Assembly (NCBI GenBank): GCA_017164015.1
Contig: CP071065.1
Location: 7,159,501 to 7,223,500 of the forward strand
Length of the DNA: 64,000 nucleotides
Source: Nostoc sp. UHCC 0702
GTDB lineage: Bacteria > Cyanobacteriota > Cyanobacteriia > Cyanobacteriales > Nostocaceae
Direction of reading: 5' to 3'
Below are positions 1 to 8,237 of the stretch, one piece after another. The notes under the pieces are model-generated. The model did not search any database and was not told the DNA's origin. It saw only the letters and a list, made by a program, of their open reading frames with translations. The position numbers and the translations under genes were made by a program. Within the stretch, counting starts at the first letter, position 1. Each line of letters opens with the position of its first letter.

Positions 1-6
1 TGGCGC

Positions 7-810
7 TCATGTCATGTTAAAAAACCTCTTTATTTGCTGAAATTTAGGATGGTAGGGATTATATTGTAGCGACCCTGTAGGTTGATAAACGGTGTGGATG
101 GGGATAATTTCTACCACACTATTAGTGTAGGCGATCGCTTCCAAGTCCTGGACTAACTCAGCCGTCCAAGGTGACTCATGTACCATCAAACCTTGATTTT
201 GCAGCCAGTTCAGAAGTTGCGATCGCACTATTCCCGGTAAAATTCCTGCTGACAGAGGCGGTGTCCACCAACCACCGTCACGCCACCCCCAGAGGTTGCC
301 TGTGGTGGTTTCTAGCCAGTTACCTGCGGTATCCACTAAAATCGCTTCTTGGGCATCTTGTTGAACACTAGTTTTTGCTAACCAAGCGCTGAGGTAGTTT
401 CCAGTTTTATGAGAAGCCAGAGAGCGATAAAATTCTAACATTGCCAAACTTGTGGTAATGCCATGTTTTTGCTTTTGTGTCAAATCCTGTGGTAAGAATC
501 TACCAATGATCCATTCCCGCCCATCAGGAAAAAGAGCTATTCTGAGAATGGGGAAGTGTTGCATGATCATTTTTGCACCTTGACGCAGACGCTTGAAGTT
601 TGGTTGTTGCCAACCAAAAGTTTGCAAGGAGAAGAGGAGGCGATCGCAATGCAACTGCCAGTTGGTTAAACTACTATCGAGCGAGTTGTGATAAACTCGT
701 AGCGTTGTAAAAACGGTAGCCCCATATAATAACCCCGGATCATTAATGTCTAATTCTATGGTTTGGGATTGGGTTAATTTGCCGTTGTACCAAAAAATAT
801 CATTTGTCAT
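7..810 (-). CDS. aminotransferase class IV, PabC-like 4-amino-4-deoxychorismate lyase
   Basis: A 267-residue fold-type IV PLP enzyme. Visible features are the N-terminal WYNG start with the DPGLLYGATVFTTLRV segment typical of class IV aminotransferases, the PLP lysine in SHKTGNYL, and the E-TTTGNLW and GILPGIVR blocks. Proteins of this length and pattern in cyanobacteria are usually annotated as aminodeoxychorismate lyase, which forms p-aminobenzoate for folate. A D-amino-acid or branched-chain aminotransferase cannot be excluded from sequence alone. The upstream region carries heptameric tandem repeats. The fold assignment is firm; the substrate is inferred. Confidence 0.72.
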   Translation of the reverse strand: MTNDIFWYNGKLTQSQTIELDINDPGLLYGATVFTTLRVYHNSLDSSLTNWQLHCDRLLFSLQTFGWQQPNFKRLRQGAKMIMQHFPILRIALFPDGREWIIGRFLPQDLTQKQKHGITTSLAMLEFYRSLASHKTGNYLSAWLAKTSVQQDAQEAILVDTAGNWLETTTGNLWGWRDGGWWTPPLSAGILPGIVRSQLLNWLQNQGLMVHESPWTAELVQDLEAIAYTNSVVEIIPIHTVYQPTGSLQYNPYHPKFQQIKRFFNMT

Positions 811-870
811 TTGTCAGTTGTCAGTTGTCAGTTGTTAGTTATTTTTTTACCACTGACCACTGACCACTGA
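803..870. repeat. heptameric tandem repeats (STRR)
   Basis: Tandem units of the type GTCAGTT are followed by CACTGAC units between two convergently spaced minus-strand genes. This is the short tandemly repeated repetitive sequence class well known in Nostocales intergenic DNA. Confidence 0.8.
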
Positions 871-877
871 CTAATTT

Positions 878-1666
878 TCAGTCTTTCGGCGGAAATATAA
901 TTTTGTGAGTGCCTTCTGGAGTTGGAATTACCTTGCCTCCCAAAGCTTCGATTTGGTTAATTGCTATTTTACGAGTTCTCTCATCTATTTGATTATTTAA
1001 TACCATCGCCCAAGTAGCAATTTGTGCATATATACTGTTAGGATTATGACTGAGAAATTCAGCAGTTTTCAAAGAATAAATAGCTACATTTTTACTTTCT
1101 TCGTCTGAAAAGTGATTTGCCCAGGTTGCCGCCATAATAAAAGATTCTTTCGCAGCTTGAGAATTTCCTAAAAACAATAATTCATCAATTCCTTTATAAC
1201 GCCAAATATAATAATACTTTTCTGGCAGTTGAGGAGATAGTGATTTTAAGCCTTTATCCATCAATTTTATAGCTCGTTCTGGCATGGCAGCATATAGTGA
1301 AGTACTAGTCGAAAGACTTTGATAAGCTGCTAAAAATCGAGGGTCGCGTTCTAGAATTACTTCAAAATATTCTGGACTCAAACTGTAACCAGTTTTGGCA
1401 CGTAGTTCATCATCACCATAATATTGCAAAAAGTTAAGATACACCCAATCTGCAATCCAGTTATCATAACCAAAACTAGGCATTTTTTGAAGCAGATTGA
1501 GCCTGATTTTTTCTAATTTTACGTCTTTTTCTAGAACTTCTAAGGAGGTAGCTTGGTTGGAAGCTAGCAGCTTTTGCAGTTTGGGAAATTGAATTAGCCC
1601 AACTCCTAAAATACATACGCAGAATACAATAGGTGCGATTACAGCTTGACGAGATAACAACCACAT
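878..1666 (-). CDS. membrane-anchored TPR-like hypothetical protein
   Basis: A 262-residue protein with an N-terminal hydrophobic segment (about residues 8-26, IAPIVFCVCILGVGLI) followed by a soluble helical region. Helix-turn-helix pairs with regularly spaced Ala, Tyr and Leu (for example RDPRFLAAYQSLSTSTSLYAA) suggest degenerate TPR repeats. There is no catalytic motif. The likely topology is a single membrane anchor with a periplasmic or lumenal helical domain. I do not recognise a named family; it looks like a conserved cyanobacterial hypothetical. Function unknown. Confidence 0.65.
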   Translation of the reverse strand: MWLLSRQAVIAPIVFCVCILGVGLIQFPKLQKLLASNQATSLEVLEKDVKLEKIRLNLLQKMPSFGYDNWIADWVYLNFLQYYGDDELRAKTGYSLSPEYFEVILERDPRFLAAYQSLSTSTSLYAAMPERAIKLMDKGLKSLSPQLPEKYYYIWRYKGIDELLFLGNSQAAKESFIMAATWANHFSDEESKNVAIYSLKTAEFLSHNPNSIYAQIATWAMVLNNQIDERTRKIAINQIEALGGKVIPTPEGTHKIIFPPKD

Positions 1667-2137
1667 ATTTTTATTGTCTTTCTTGGTATAGTCAACTCAT
1701 TGTATACACCAGATTTTACTATCAGGAGATTTTGTCAACATCTTTGGTATAATCCGTAAACTATCTAGAAAATGGCGTGGCTGATTGAGAGTATGAATTT
1801 GTGTGACGCTCCAGATATGAGGCACAGAGAAGAGTAGTTTGAAAAACGGAATTTTTGAATTTCATAGTTTGATTCAGCAATGCCTATGAAATCAACTGTT
1901 TGATAAGTTTTCTTTAGAATACTTTACCAATCTTTAAATGAAAAATAAAAAAAATCAAAATTGTGTGTCTGATTTGACTTAATACTGTCACAACTTTACT
2001 TTTCTTCATAAACACTTTGTTAAATCATTAAGTAGTTTTGAGTTTACTTACTTTTTTTAAGTAAAATCACTGACTAATTTAAATATAATTTAGAATTATA
2101 CTTTGTTTGTAATTAAACCTGCCTGTACCGTAATCAT
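1667..2137. other. AT-rich intergenic region
   Basis: 470 bp without a credible ORF between divergent genes. It holds one 9-bp inverted repeat, ATTTCATAG at 1859-1867 and CTATGAAAT at 1884-1892, which could form a hairpin. Promoters for both flanking genes must lie here but I cannot place them. Confidence 0.5.
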
Positions 2138-2620
2138 ATGGAAACAACAGCTACAGAAAATAGGAAAAGTAATGGCCAAGCTATTACGACAAAAGTTAGT
2201 GACTTTGAAACTATAATTACTAATCTTAATGCTGACAGAAAAGGATTTAATTTTGATGACATTACAGATGCTATCAAGAAAGCAATAGTTGACGTTGTTC
2301 ACTTAGAGATTACTACTTGGGTTTCAGAGCCGTCTACTGAGTCAGATTACGAACTACAAAATAGGCAAGAATTTCCTAAATCAGGCAATCGAATGCATAC
2401 GAGCATCAATCTTGTGAATGGTGATATCAAAAATGAGGTTGGTAGTCAATTTGTTGGTAGTGGCCCCTACGCAGAACTGCGTGAATTTCATTTAAGTCAA
2501 GTTAAAGAAAGTCAGGAGATTATTCAAAAGAATATCGAAACTGTACATAAAATATATGTAATTTTGGTTGAAATGCTTAAAAATCGTCAAAATTCACAAG
2601 AATCTGGGCCTCGTTTATAG
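2138..2620 (+). CDS. unrecognised protein, first gene of a three-gene module
   Basis: 160 residues, acidic and AT-rich in codon use. No family recognised. The N-terminal part has a helical stretch (residues 32-52, NADRKGFNFDDITDAIKKAIVDVVH) followed by LEITTWV. The middle contains a short beta-like segment (MHTSINLVNGDIKNEVGSQF), and the C-terminus is a long amphipathic helix (LREFHLSQVKESQEIIQKNIETVHKI). The motif D-x3-LE-[IV]-x-T-x-V also appears near the start of the next gene (DITALEVNTMV), so the two may share an N-terminal domain. It is followed 124 bp later by two further genes on the same strand. Confidence 0.6.
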   Translation: METTATENRKSNGQAITTKVSDFETIITNLNADRKGFNFDDITDAIKKAIVDVVHLEITTWVSEPSTESDYELQNRQEFPKSGNRMHTSINLVNGDIKNEVGSQFVGSGPYAELREFHLSQVKESQEIIQKNIETVHKIYVILVEMLKNRQNSQESGPRL

Positions 2621-2744
2621 GCTTTATTGATTAACTGATATATCATCTCAAATACCTACAGGAATTTAGACCGAACTGTAGGCTAATTATTTTGGGCAAC
2701 ACCAACCAAAGTTAGAATTACTTTGCAAATTTAGAGGATGTTTT

Positions 2745-3605
2745 ATGTCTAATGTTAAAGATATTGTTCCCCTTCAAAATACAAATAATATTCAACCAGA
2801 AAACCGAGCCAAAAAAATATTAGAGAAATTAGTAACATCTGTACAGACATTAGTTGAGGATATCACAGCCTTAGAAGTTAATACGATGGTTGTGGATAAA
2901 ATTAATGCTTCAAAATTTAATGCTTGGGAAGCATATCTAAAAATTTATTCTATAAATGACAAGGATTATTTTGAGCAAAAAGAAATTCCTGACGAACTGC
3001 GTCAGCGTTATCAAAATCTCTTTACACAATTAGAAAGGGAATATTTTTATATTCTCATTGATTCAGATGAAAAATTGACTCCAGATGAGTATGAAAAAAT
3101 AGAAAAATATCAAAAGCGTCTGCAAAAGCGAAAAGAACAAAAGAGTGGAGAAATAGTTGAAACTGATCCAGAGTATATTTCACTAGCTCGACCAATATTA
3201 CCTGCCCCATCTCCTGTTTTAGATGACAATACTTCTGAAGATAATCAAAATCAACGAAAAGAGTGGGAAAACAACCGTCAAGAGATTCAAAAACTTTTGA
3301 GAAATGATAAATTTGTGCGTACTCTTCGGAAAATGGCTGAACTCAGAGCTGCACTTAATAGTAGTGACGTTAAAAGTACAGAAATTGATATTATTTATGC
3401 CCAAACTGTGATGCAGCTAGATGGAGATATTATTACTAGATATCATAAAGACCTTTTTTCGTTATCTGAAGACGCTAAAAATTTAATTTTGAAAGCACAT
3501 AACGAAGGAGTAGTTGCTGGAGAAAAACAGTGGCGTGGAACATTTAGTTTTTTAATTAATTTAGTACAAGGTATTGCAAATTTTTCTTCTAATGGACGCA
3601 GTTAG
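2745..3605 (+). CDS. unrecognised coiled-coil-rich protein, second gene of module
   Basis: 286 residues, highly charged and mostly helical. The N-terminus carries DITALEVNTMVVD, resembling a segment of the preceding gene. The central part (about residues 105-140, DEYEKIEKYQKRLQKRKEQKSGE) is coiled-coil-like, followed by a Pro-rich linker (PILPAPSP) and a second helical domain. The next gene overlaps its 3' end by 14 bp, which indicates translational coupling and a shared job. The start ATG follows a GAGG ribosome-binding site (TTTAGAGGATGTTTT). Function unknown. Confidence 0.6.
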   Translation: MSNVKDIVPLQNTNNIQPENRAKKILEKLVTSVQTLVEDITALEVNTMVVDKINASKFNAWEAYLKIYSINDKDYFEQKEIPDELRQRYQNLFTQLEREYFYILIDSDEKLTPDEYEKIEKYQKRLQKRKEQKSGEIVETDPEYISLARPILPAPSPVLDDNTSEDNQNQRKEWENNRQEIQKLLRNDKFVRTLRKMAELRAALNSSDVKSTEIDIIYAQTVMQLDGDIITRYHKDLFSLSEDAKNLILKAHNEGVVAGEKQWRGTFSFLINLVQGIANFSSNGRS

Positions 3606-4560
3606 TAAAAAAATATATAATCAAACATACAATCAAGCTGATGCTGGCATTTCTGTTTTTCTCCAAATTCCTCAAGGCGATCGCCTTGAAATTAAGATTA
3701 AAGAATCACAGTATAATTTTCGTTTGAATGAGACAATTATTGCACAAATTCAGCAGGCACAGAAAATAGGTAATACTTTGTATATACCCCCCAGTCTGCT
3801 AATTCAACTTTGGTCCTATACTTGCATTAGTCATAATGTTGTGCCAGAAGAAAAATATAAAATTAAAAAATTAAATTCTTCTACAAAAAAACAACCCCTT
3901 ACTATTTTTTATACTATTCTGACATTCAAAATCTTAAAAGTAATTTTCAATAAAAGTTTTCGGCAAGAAATAATATTACAAACGGAATTTACTTTTAATT
4001 CTTACTATACGCAAGAAGAATCTGCTGTTACAGTTAAAGATGAAGAACCTATTTTACAAACTACTATCTTTTTGAACGGTGATGTTTTTCATAAAATTAA
4101 GAAAGATTTTTTAGAAAAAAATTTCCAATTCTCAGATATTATTTCTGCTCATTATTGGCTGAGTGAACAAGTGCTAAGCTACTTTCAAACTAACTTGAAT
4201 CTCCTAGTTTGGGAGGTAGCTGCATTTGTACCTGCGGGTTTGTTAGCTCATAATGTGTTCCCTACAAATTGGGGATTATCAATTGTTACTTGGGTAGGAG
4301 CAACTATAGGACTTATTATTATTCGTTCTGGGCTAAGAGGTCAACTGCAAAAACGTACTGCGATTAAATCTAAATATTTAGATTATTTGGCATGGGAAAT
4401 AATTTGTCTAATTCCGGCGATTCAGGTTGTTACCGCTAATGGCTTGCAGGCATTATTAATGATGGTTTTGTCTCCAGTTTTACCGCTAGTCTCCAAACGA
4501 CTTTTAGCTTTTATCTGGCCACAAGTCGGTAAACTATTTATCCGTGGCTTATTGTCTTAA
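3592..4560 (+). CDS. unrecognised membrane protein, third gene of module
   Basis: 322 residues from the ATG at 3592; an upstream in-frame TTG at 3574 is less likely. It overlaps the previous gene by 14 bp. The N-terminal soluble half contains a beta-rich segment (GISVFLQIPQGDRLEIKIKESQYNFRL). The C-terminal half has several hydrophobic stretches (about VWEVAAFVPAGLLAHNV, LSIVTWVGATIGLIIIRSG, WEIICLIPAIQVVTANGLQALLMMVLSPVLPL), so it is probably an integral membrane protein with 3-4 segments. No known family. With the two soluble partners it could form a membrane-associated complex. Confidence 0.58.
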   Translation: MDAVSKKIYNQTYNQADAGISVFLQIPQGDRLEIKIKESQYNFRLNETIIAQIQQAQKIGNTLYIPPSLLIQLWSYTCISHNVVPEEKYKIKKLNSSTKKQPLTIFYTILTFKILKVIFNKSFRQEIILQTEFTFNSYYTQEESAVTVKDEEPILQTTIFLNGDVFHKIKKDFLEKNFQFSDIISAHYWLSEQVLSYFQTNLNLLVWEVAAFVPAGLLAHNVFPTNWGLSIVTWVGATIGLIIIRSGLRGQLQKRTAIKSKYLDYLAWEIICLIPAIQVVTANGLQALLMMVLSPVLPLVSKRLLAFIWPQVGKLFIRGLLS

Positions 4561-4789
4561 AGCGTCACTGATGACTGATAGCTGTTAACTGTTGACTGCA
4601 ATTTAATTTTTGCATATTATTTGACAATCTAATTAGCTCAAATATATACGGATAATGCCTATATAAATGAAGGATTTGGGCAATTTTTCATTCTTTAGCT
4701 CACAATTTACGCTGGCTAAGTAAACTAACTCCCGGCGACCTTACGGTTATGTTCCCACAACAATAACTTCATATCTAAGAAATCACCCC

Positions 4790-5206
4790 ATGCCCGCCAA
4801 AGACCTCTATCACGATGCTGTCAAACATGCTCTGATCAAAGACGGATGGCTAATAATTGCTGACCCTTATATAATTAAATATGAAGACGCTGAACTGTAT
4901 GCTGATTTAGCCGCAGAAAAACCGATCGCCGCAGAACGCCAGGGGCAAAAAATTGTCGTAGAAATTAAAAGTTTTGTTGGTAAATCTCAAATGTACGACT
5001 TTCACAACGCCTTGGGACAGTACATCGTCTATCGCAACCTCATCCAAGTCAGTGAACCAGAATATAATTTGTACTTAGCAATTGACGACATTGTTTATTT
5101 CAATTTTTTTCAACGCCTATCAATCCAACTCATTGCCCGCCAAAATAACCTGCAATTAATTATCGTAGATATCCAACAGGAGCAAATATTGCAATGGATA
5201 CATTAA
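4790..5206 (+). CDS. xisH: XisH-family protein (fdxN element excision controlling factor)
   Basis: 138 residues matching the XisH family from the first residues (MPAKDLYHDAVKHALIKDGWLI-DPY). The central D-A-E-LYADLAAE-P-AAERQG-KI-VEIKSF pattern resembles a PD-(D/E)xK endonuclease-like core (EIK). In Nostoc PCC 7120, XisH and XisI are needed with the XisF recombinase for excision of the fdxN element during heterocyst differentiation. Most cyanobacterial copies occur as xisH-xisI pairs far from any such element and their role is unknown. It overlaps xisI by 13 bp. No recombinase gene lies in this window. Confidence 0.9.
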   Translation: MPAKDLYHDAVKHALIKDGWLIIADPYIIKYEDAELYADLAAEKPIAAERQGQKIVVEIKSFVGKSQMYDFHNALGQYIVYRNLIQVSEPEYNLYLAIDDIVYFNFFQRLSIQLIARQNNLQLIIVDIQQEQILQWIH

Positions 5207-5547
5207 CCTATTATCGTAATACTGTCCAGGAAACCATTAAAAAATACTATGGCTTGAGCAATTCTCAAGCCGCTAATACCACAGAAACTACAATTAGCGA
5301 TCGCCTGATTTTAGACGAACAACGCGATCAATACCTATGGCTGCGTTGTGGTTGGGATGGCAAAAGACGAGTGCAACACATTATCTTATACCTCCAGATT
5401 CAAAACGGTAAAATCTGGGTGGAAGAAGACAGCACCAACTTGACAATTATTGATGACCTGTTAGCAGCAGGTATTCCCAAAACAGATATTATTTTAGGCT
5501 TCCATCATCCTAATAAACGAGCATTGACTGAATTTGCCATTGCCTAA
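5194..5547 (+). CDS. xisI: XisI-family protein
   Basis: 117 residues with the XisI pattern: MDTL-YR-TVQ-TI-KYY near the start, then DEQRDQYLWLRCGWDGKRRVQHIILYLQIQNGKIWVEEDSTNL and the C-terminal ILGFHHPNKRALTEFAIA. It starts inside the 3' end of xisH, so the two are translationally coupled, as in other xisHI pairs. The pair probably acts as a complex. A link to excision of a developmental element here is not shown. Confidence 0.9.
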   Translation: MDTLTYYRNTVQETIKKYYGLSNSQAANTTETTISDRLILDEQRDQYLWLRCGWDGKRRVQHIILYLQIQNGKIWVEEDSTNLTIIDDLLAAGIPKTDIILGFHHPNKRALTEFAIA

Positions 5548-5587
5548 AGATACAATGCTTTCAAATGGATAGCGCCTCAGCGGTGGG

Positions 5588-6802
5588 CTAGTTCATTATA
5601 TACCAGCATTGTTGAGCGATCGCCCAATCTTCTTGAGTATGAATTACTAATATCCGCACTGCTGAATCAGGGGTAGCAATATCTTGATCAATAGGCTGTT
5701 GCTGATTTTTTTGGGGGTCAATTTTCAGTCCCAAAAATTCAAAGGCTTCACAAGCAGCTTGGCGAATTTCTGGAGAATGTTCACCCACGCCTGCGGTGAA
5801 CACCAAAACATCCAATCCCCCCAAACTAGCAAGCATCGCACCAATACCAGACCGCAAACGATGCACATACATATCCAAACCTAGTTTAGCGCGCTCATTA
5901 CCTTGGGCGATCGCTTGCTTGACTTGCCGCACATCGCTGGATACACCCGAAATTCCTCGCAATCCCGAAGCTTTATTCAGCAAATTATCCAGGCTTTCGG
6001 CGGAGTAATTAGCATACTGCAACAGATAAATCAAAATCCCTGGATCAACTGAACCAGAACGACTACCCATCATCAATCCATCTAGGGGCGTAAATCCCAT
6101 AGTTGTATCAATGCTGCGACCGTTTTTAATCGCCGCTAAAGAACAACCATTACCCAGATGACAAGTGATTATCCGCACAGATGCTAAATCTTTACCAAGG
6201 ATATCAGCAGCACGCCCAGAGCAGTATTGATGACTGATACCATGAAAGCCGTAGCGGCGGATACCTTGGTCTACCCACTCATAGGGGCCGGGATAGATGG
6301 CTGCGGCATCGGGTAGGGTGGCATGAAATCCAGTATCAAAAACTGCTATTTGGGTGACTTCTCCTAGGCTTTGCTCAATGGCTTCTATCCCTTCTAAAGC
6401 GGCTGGATTATGTGCTGGAGCTAGTTTAGACCAATCAGCGATCGCCTGTTTGACATCCTCCGTAATTATTACAGGTTCACGGTAATTCTGCCCACCATGC
6501 ACTACACGATGTCCCACCACATCGATTTCTGACAACTGATCAATTACCCTAGTCGCACCGTCACTGAGAGTATGAAGCATATAAGCAAGGTGGGCGTGTC
6601 GGGAGTCACCAGAGATTGATTCTTGCAGCGTTTCACCCTTAGCAGTTTTTACCTCAATTTCTGCTACGCCCTGGTCTTGCGTCCAGTTAACTTTCCCTTC
6701 CCAAAGAGGTTGGGGTGCTTCCTTGGGTAAACCCTCATTTGCAATCTCATACAGACAAATCTTTTGGCTGCTTGAGCCAGCATTGAGTACTAGTATCTTC
6801 AT
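5588..6802 (-). CDS. ackA: acetate kinase
   Basis: 404 residues, the usual length for acetate kinase (acetyl phosphate + ADP to acetate + ATP). Family signatures are visible: the N-terminal LVLNAGSSSQK phosphate-binding segment, the HRVVHGG block, FDTGFHATLP, the RRYGFHGISHQY block, the TCHLGNGCS block, and the C-terminal FTAGVGEHSPEIR. It is the first of a set of minus-strand central-carbon genes (tal, pyk, gap further right). It would support acetate formation from phosphoketolase or phosphotransacetylase products during dark metabolism. Confidence 0.97.
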   Translation of the reverse strand: MKILVLNAGSSSQKICLYEIANEGLPKEAPQPLWEGKVNWTQDQGVAEIEVKTAKGETLQESISGDSRHAHLAYMLHTLSDGATRVIDQLSEIDVVGHRVVHGGQNYREPVIITEDVKQAIADWSKLAPAHNPAALEGIEAIEQSLGEVTQIAVFDTGFHATLPDAAAIYPGPYEWVDQGIRRYGFHGISHQYCSGRAADILGKDLASVRIITCHLGNGCSLAAIKNGRSIDTTMGFTPLDGLMMGSRSGSVDPGILIYLLQYANYSAESLDNLLNKASGLRGISGVSSDVRQVKQAIAQGNERAKLGLDMYVHRLRSGIGAMLASLGGLDVLVFTAGVGEHSPEIRQAACEAFEFLGLKIDPQKNQQQPIDQDIATPDSAVRILVIHTQEDWAIAQQCWYIMN

Positions 6803-6889
6803 ATGACAACGGGAAACTAACCTGCTCTCATCATGTTACAGTGCTACGTCTGCTGGCAGGAGTCTGAACAACTAGAACACCAATTCAGT

Positions 6890-6990
6890 AATCCTGGAAG
6901 AACCTCTCCCCCTACCCCTCTCCTACGAGGAGAGGGGAGTTGAGCTACCCCTTCCCTTGTAGGGAAGGGGGCTGGGGGGTTAGGTTTTTG
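6890..6990. repeat. palindromic intergenic repeat cluster
   Basis: Two G/C-rich hairpins in tandem: a CCCCTCTCC/GGAGAGGGG pair and a CCCCTTCCC/GGGAAGGGG pair. Flanking copies of AACC and GGTT suggest a dispersed element. The type is common between genes in Nostoc genomes. The short ORF across it is regarded as spurious. Confidence 0.6.
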
Positions 6991-7065
6991 ATTACTGAAT
7001 CGATGCTCTAGAAGTCGCGGTTTATTTCTATTCCTCTTCAAAAATCAAATAGGAGTCCTATAACT

Positions 7066-7329
7066 ATGTTGGCGACTGTTGAAGAAATAGCGAAAATTCA
7101 TATCTTTAGTAACTTGAAATCACAAGAATTAGAGCAACTACAACCCCATACTGAAGTCCGCCAATATTTGCATGAAGAAATTATTTTTCATGATGGAGAT
7201 TACATAGCACCAAATCTTTATACTGTGCTTTCTGGTAAAATACAAGTAAAGAAAACTGCTGCAACGGGAAAAGAAACAATTTTACGAGTTTTGCCAGCAG
7301 GAGAAATTTTTGCCGCACCAGCTTTTTAA
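7066..7329 (+). pseudogene. truncated cyclic-nucleotide-binding (Crp-like) protein
   Basis: 87 residues beginning IFSNLKSQELEQL and continuing through the cNMP-binding beta roll (EEIIFHDGDYIAPNLYTVLSGKIQVKKTAATGKETILRVLPAGEIFAAPAF). A full Crp-family protein runs over 200 residues and ends in a DNA-binding helix-turn-helix. Here the reading frame stops just where the phosphate-binding cassette should continue, and no continuation is seen in the other frames. The most likely reading is a gene cut by deletion or rearrangement. A free-standing mini cNMP domain is less likely. The start has a good AGGAG site. Confidence 0.6.
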
Positions 7330-7390
7330 AAGTTTTAGCAGATTAAAATGGAAGCAGCTGTTGTTTGTGATAACTTGACTCAAAAATTTA

Positions 7391-7421
7391 GATACCCGAC
7401 TTCTTCAAGAAGTCGGGTATC
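7391..7421. repeat. 31-bp perfect palindrome
   Basis: Arms GATACCCGACTTCTT (7391-7405) and AAGAAGTCGGGTATC (7407-7421) flank a single base. It could be a dispersed palindromic repeat or act as a transcript-end hairpin after the truncated gene. There is no U-tract. Confidence 0.75.
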
Positions 7422-7683
7422 TGAGCTATATCATATTTGCACACTTTGTCTACCCTCACCGCTTGCGGGGTAGAGTGTTTCTATCATACTGAATTTGCCG
7501 ATTCTCATATGAGATAACACAGATTAAAAAAAATTATAATTAACCCTAAGATAGAGATTGCTAGAGAAAAAGATATAAATTATAGGACTTTAATTAATGT
7601 TAAAATAACGTGTATAAGCTGTTAATTGTTGATTTTGAGGTGTTTAATAAAATTATTAGTTAAAGTCTAGTGGAAGCAAAAAT
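7422..7683. other. intergenic region, upstream of Arg/Tyr-repeat protein
   Basis: AT-rich DNA without a gene. It presumably holds the promoter of the following secreted protein. I see no defined motif beyond AT-rich hexamers. Confidence 0.4.
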
Positions 7684-8022
7684 ATGAAAGGTTTTAGGAA
7701 GTTATCCTCAATAGCAATATTGCTATTTGCCTTTGTGTATCCGCCCTCATTAGCTGAAGCAAAGGATATTTCTCTGAGTAATTCTCTCAATGAACAGAGT
7801 GTTGGATCAGAGGTAAATTTAGTTGAAGGTACAAACGGAGAGTTTTTGATTGCTCAACGGCGATTTCAACGGGGGCGGTATAGACAAGAGCGGTATAGAC
7901 AAGAGCGGTATAGGCGAAACCGCTATAGACAAGAGCAGTATAGGCGAAACCGCTATAGACAAGACCGCTATAGGCGAGAGCAGTATAGGCGAGAGCGGTA
8001 TAGGGGACGACAGTTTAGATGA
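7684..8022 (+). CDS. secreted protein with Arg/Tyr pentapeptide repeats
   Basis: 112 residues. The N-terminus is a clear signal peptide (KGFRKLSSIAILLFAFVYPPSLAEA, cleavage likely after AEA). A short acidic linker is followed from about residue 57 by repeats of the type RYR-[QR]-[EDN] to the C-terminus. The DNA shows an imperfect 15-bp tandem unit, so the array could grow or shrink by slippage. The mature C-terminus is extremely basic and aromatic, suggesting binding to nucleic acid, polysaccharide or an acidic surface. No family recognised. The same DNA has a second open frame, which is a shadow. Confidence 0.65.
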   Translation: MKGFRKLSSIAILLFAFVYPPSLAEAKDISLSNSLNEQSVGSEVNLVEGTNGEFLIAQRRFQRGRYRQERYRQERYRRNRYRQEQYRRNRYRQDRYRREQYRRERYRGRQFR

Positions 8023-8144
8023 CAGCCGTCTTTAATAATACGGATTTGACAAAAAGTAATGCAGAAGAGGTCTTGTTATCCTGCGTTGTGAAGTTTGGTT
8101 CATAGGGATTTATTGTAAAAAAGCTTTTTGTAATTCTGTTGAAA

Positions 8145-8190
8145 AAGGGTAAAGGTGAGGAGGATATTTCCTTACCTTTACCCTTACTCT
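8145..8190. terminator. bidirectional intrinsic terminator
   Basis: A long hairpin with arms AAGGGTAAAGGT and ACCTTTACCCTT, A-rich on the left and T-rich (CTCTTTTTC) on the right. It lies between the plus-strand repeat protein and the minus-strand transaldolase and can serve both. Confidence 0.65.
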
Positions 8191-8237
8191 TTTTCTAACT
8201 TTTGCAAGATGTTTTGATGACTATCGTCATCCACTTG

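Noticed and set aside
3574..3591. TTG start for the third gene of the 2.1-4.6 kb module
   Set aside because: The ATG at 3592 gives a shorter, more usual overlap and a better start codon.
7850..8035. Alternative frame of GIDKS/IGE repeats across the Arg/Tyr-repeat gene
   Set aside because: Lacks a signal or start context; it is the shadow of a 15-bp repeat that is open in more than one frame.
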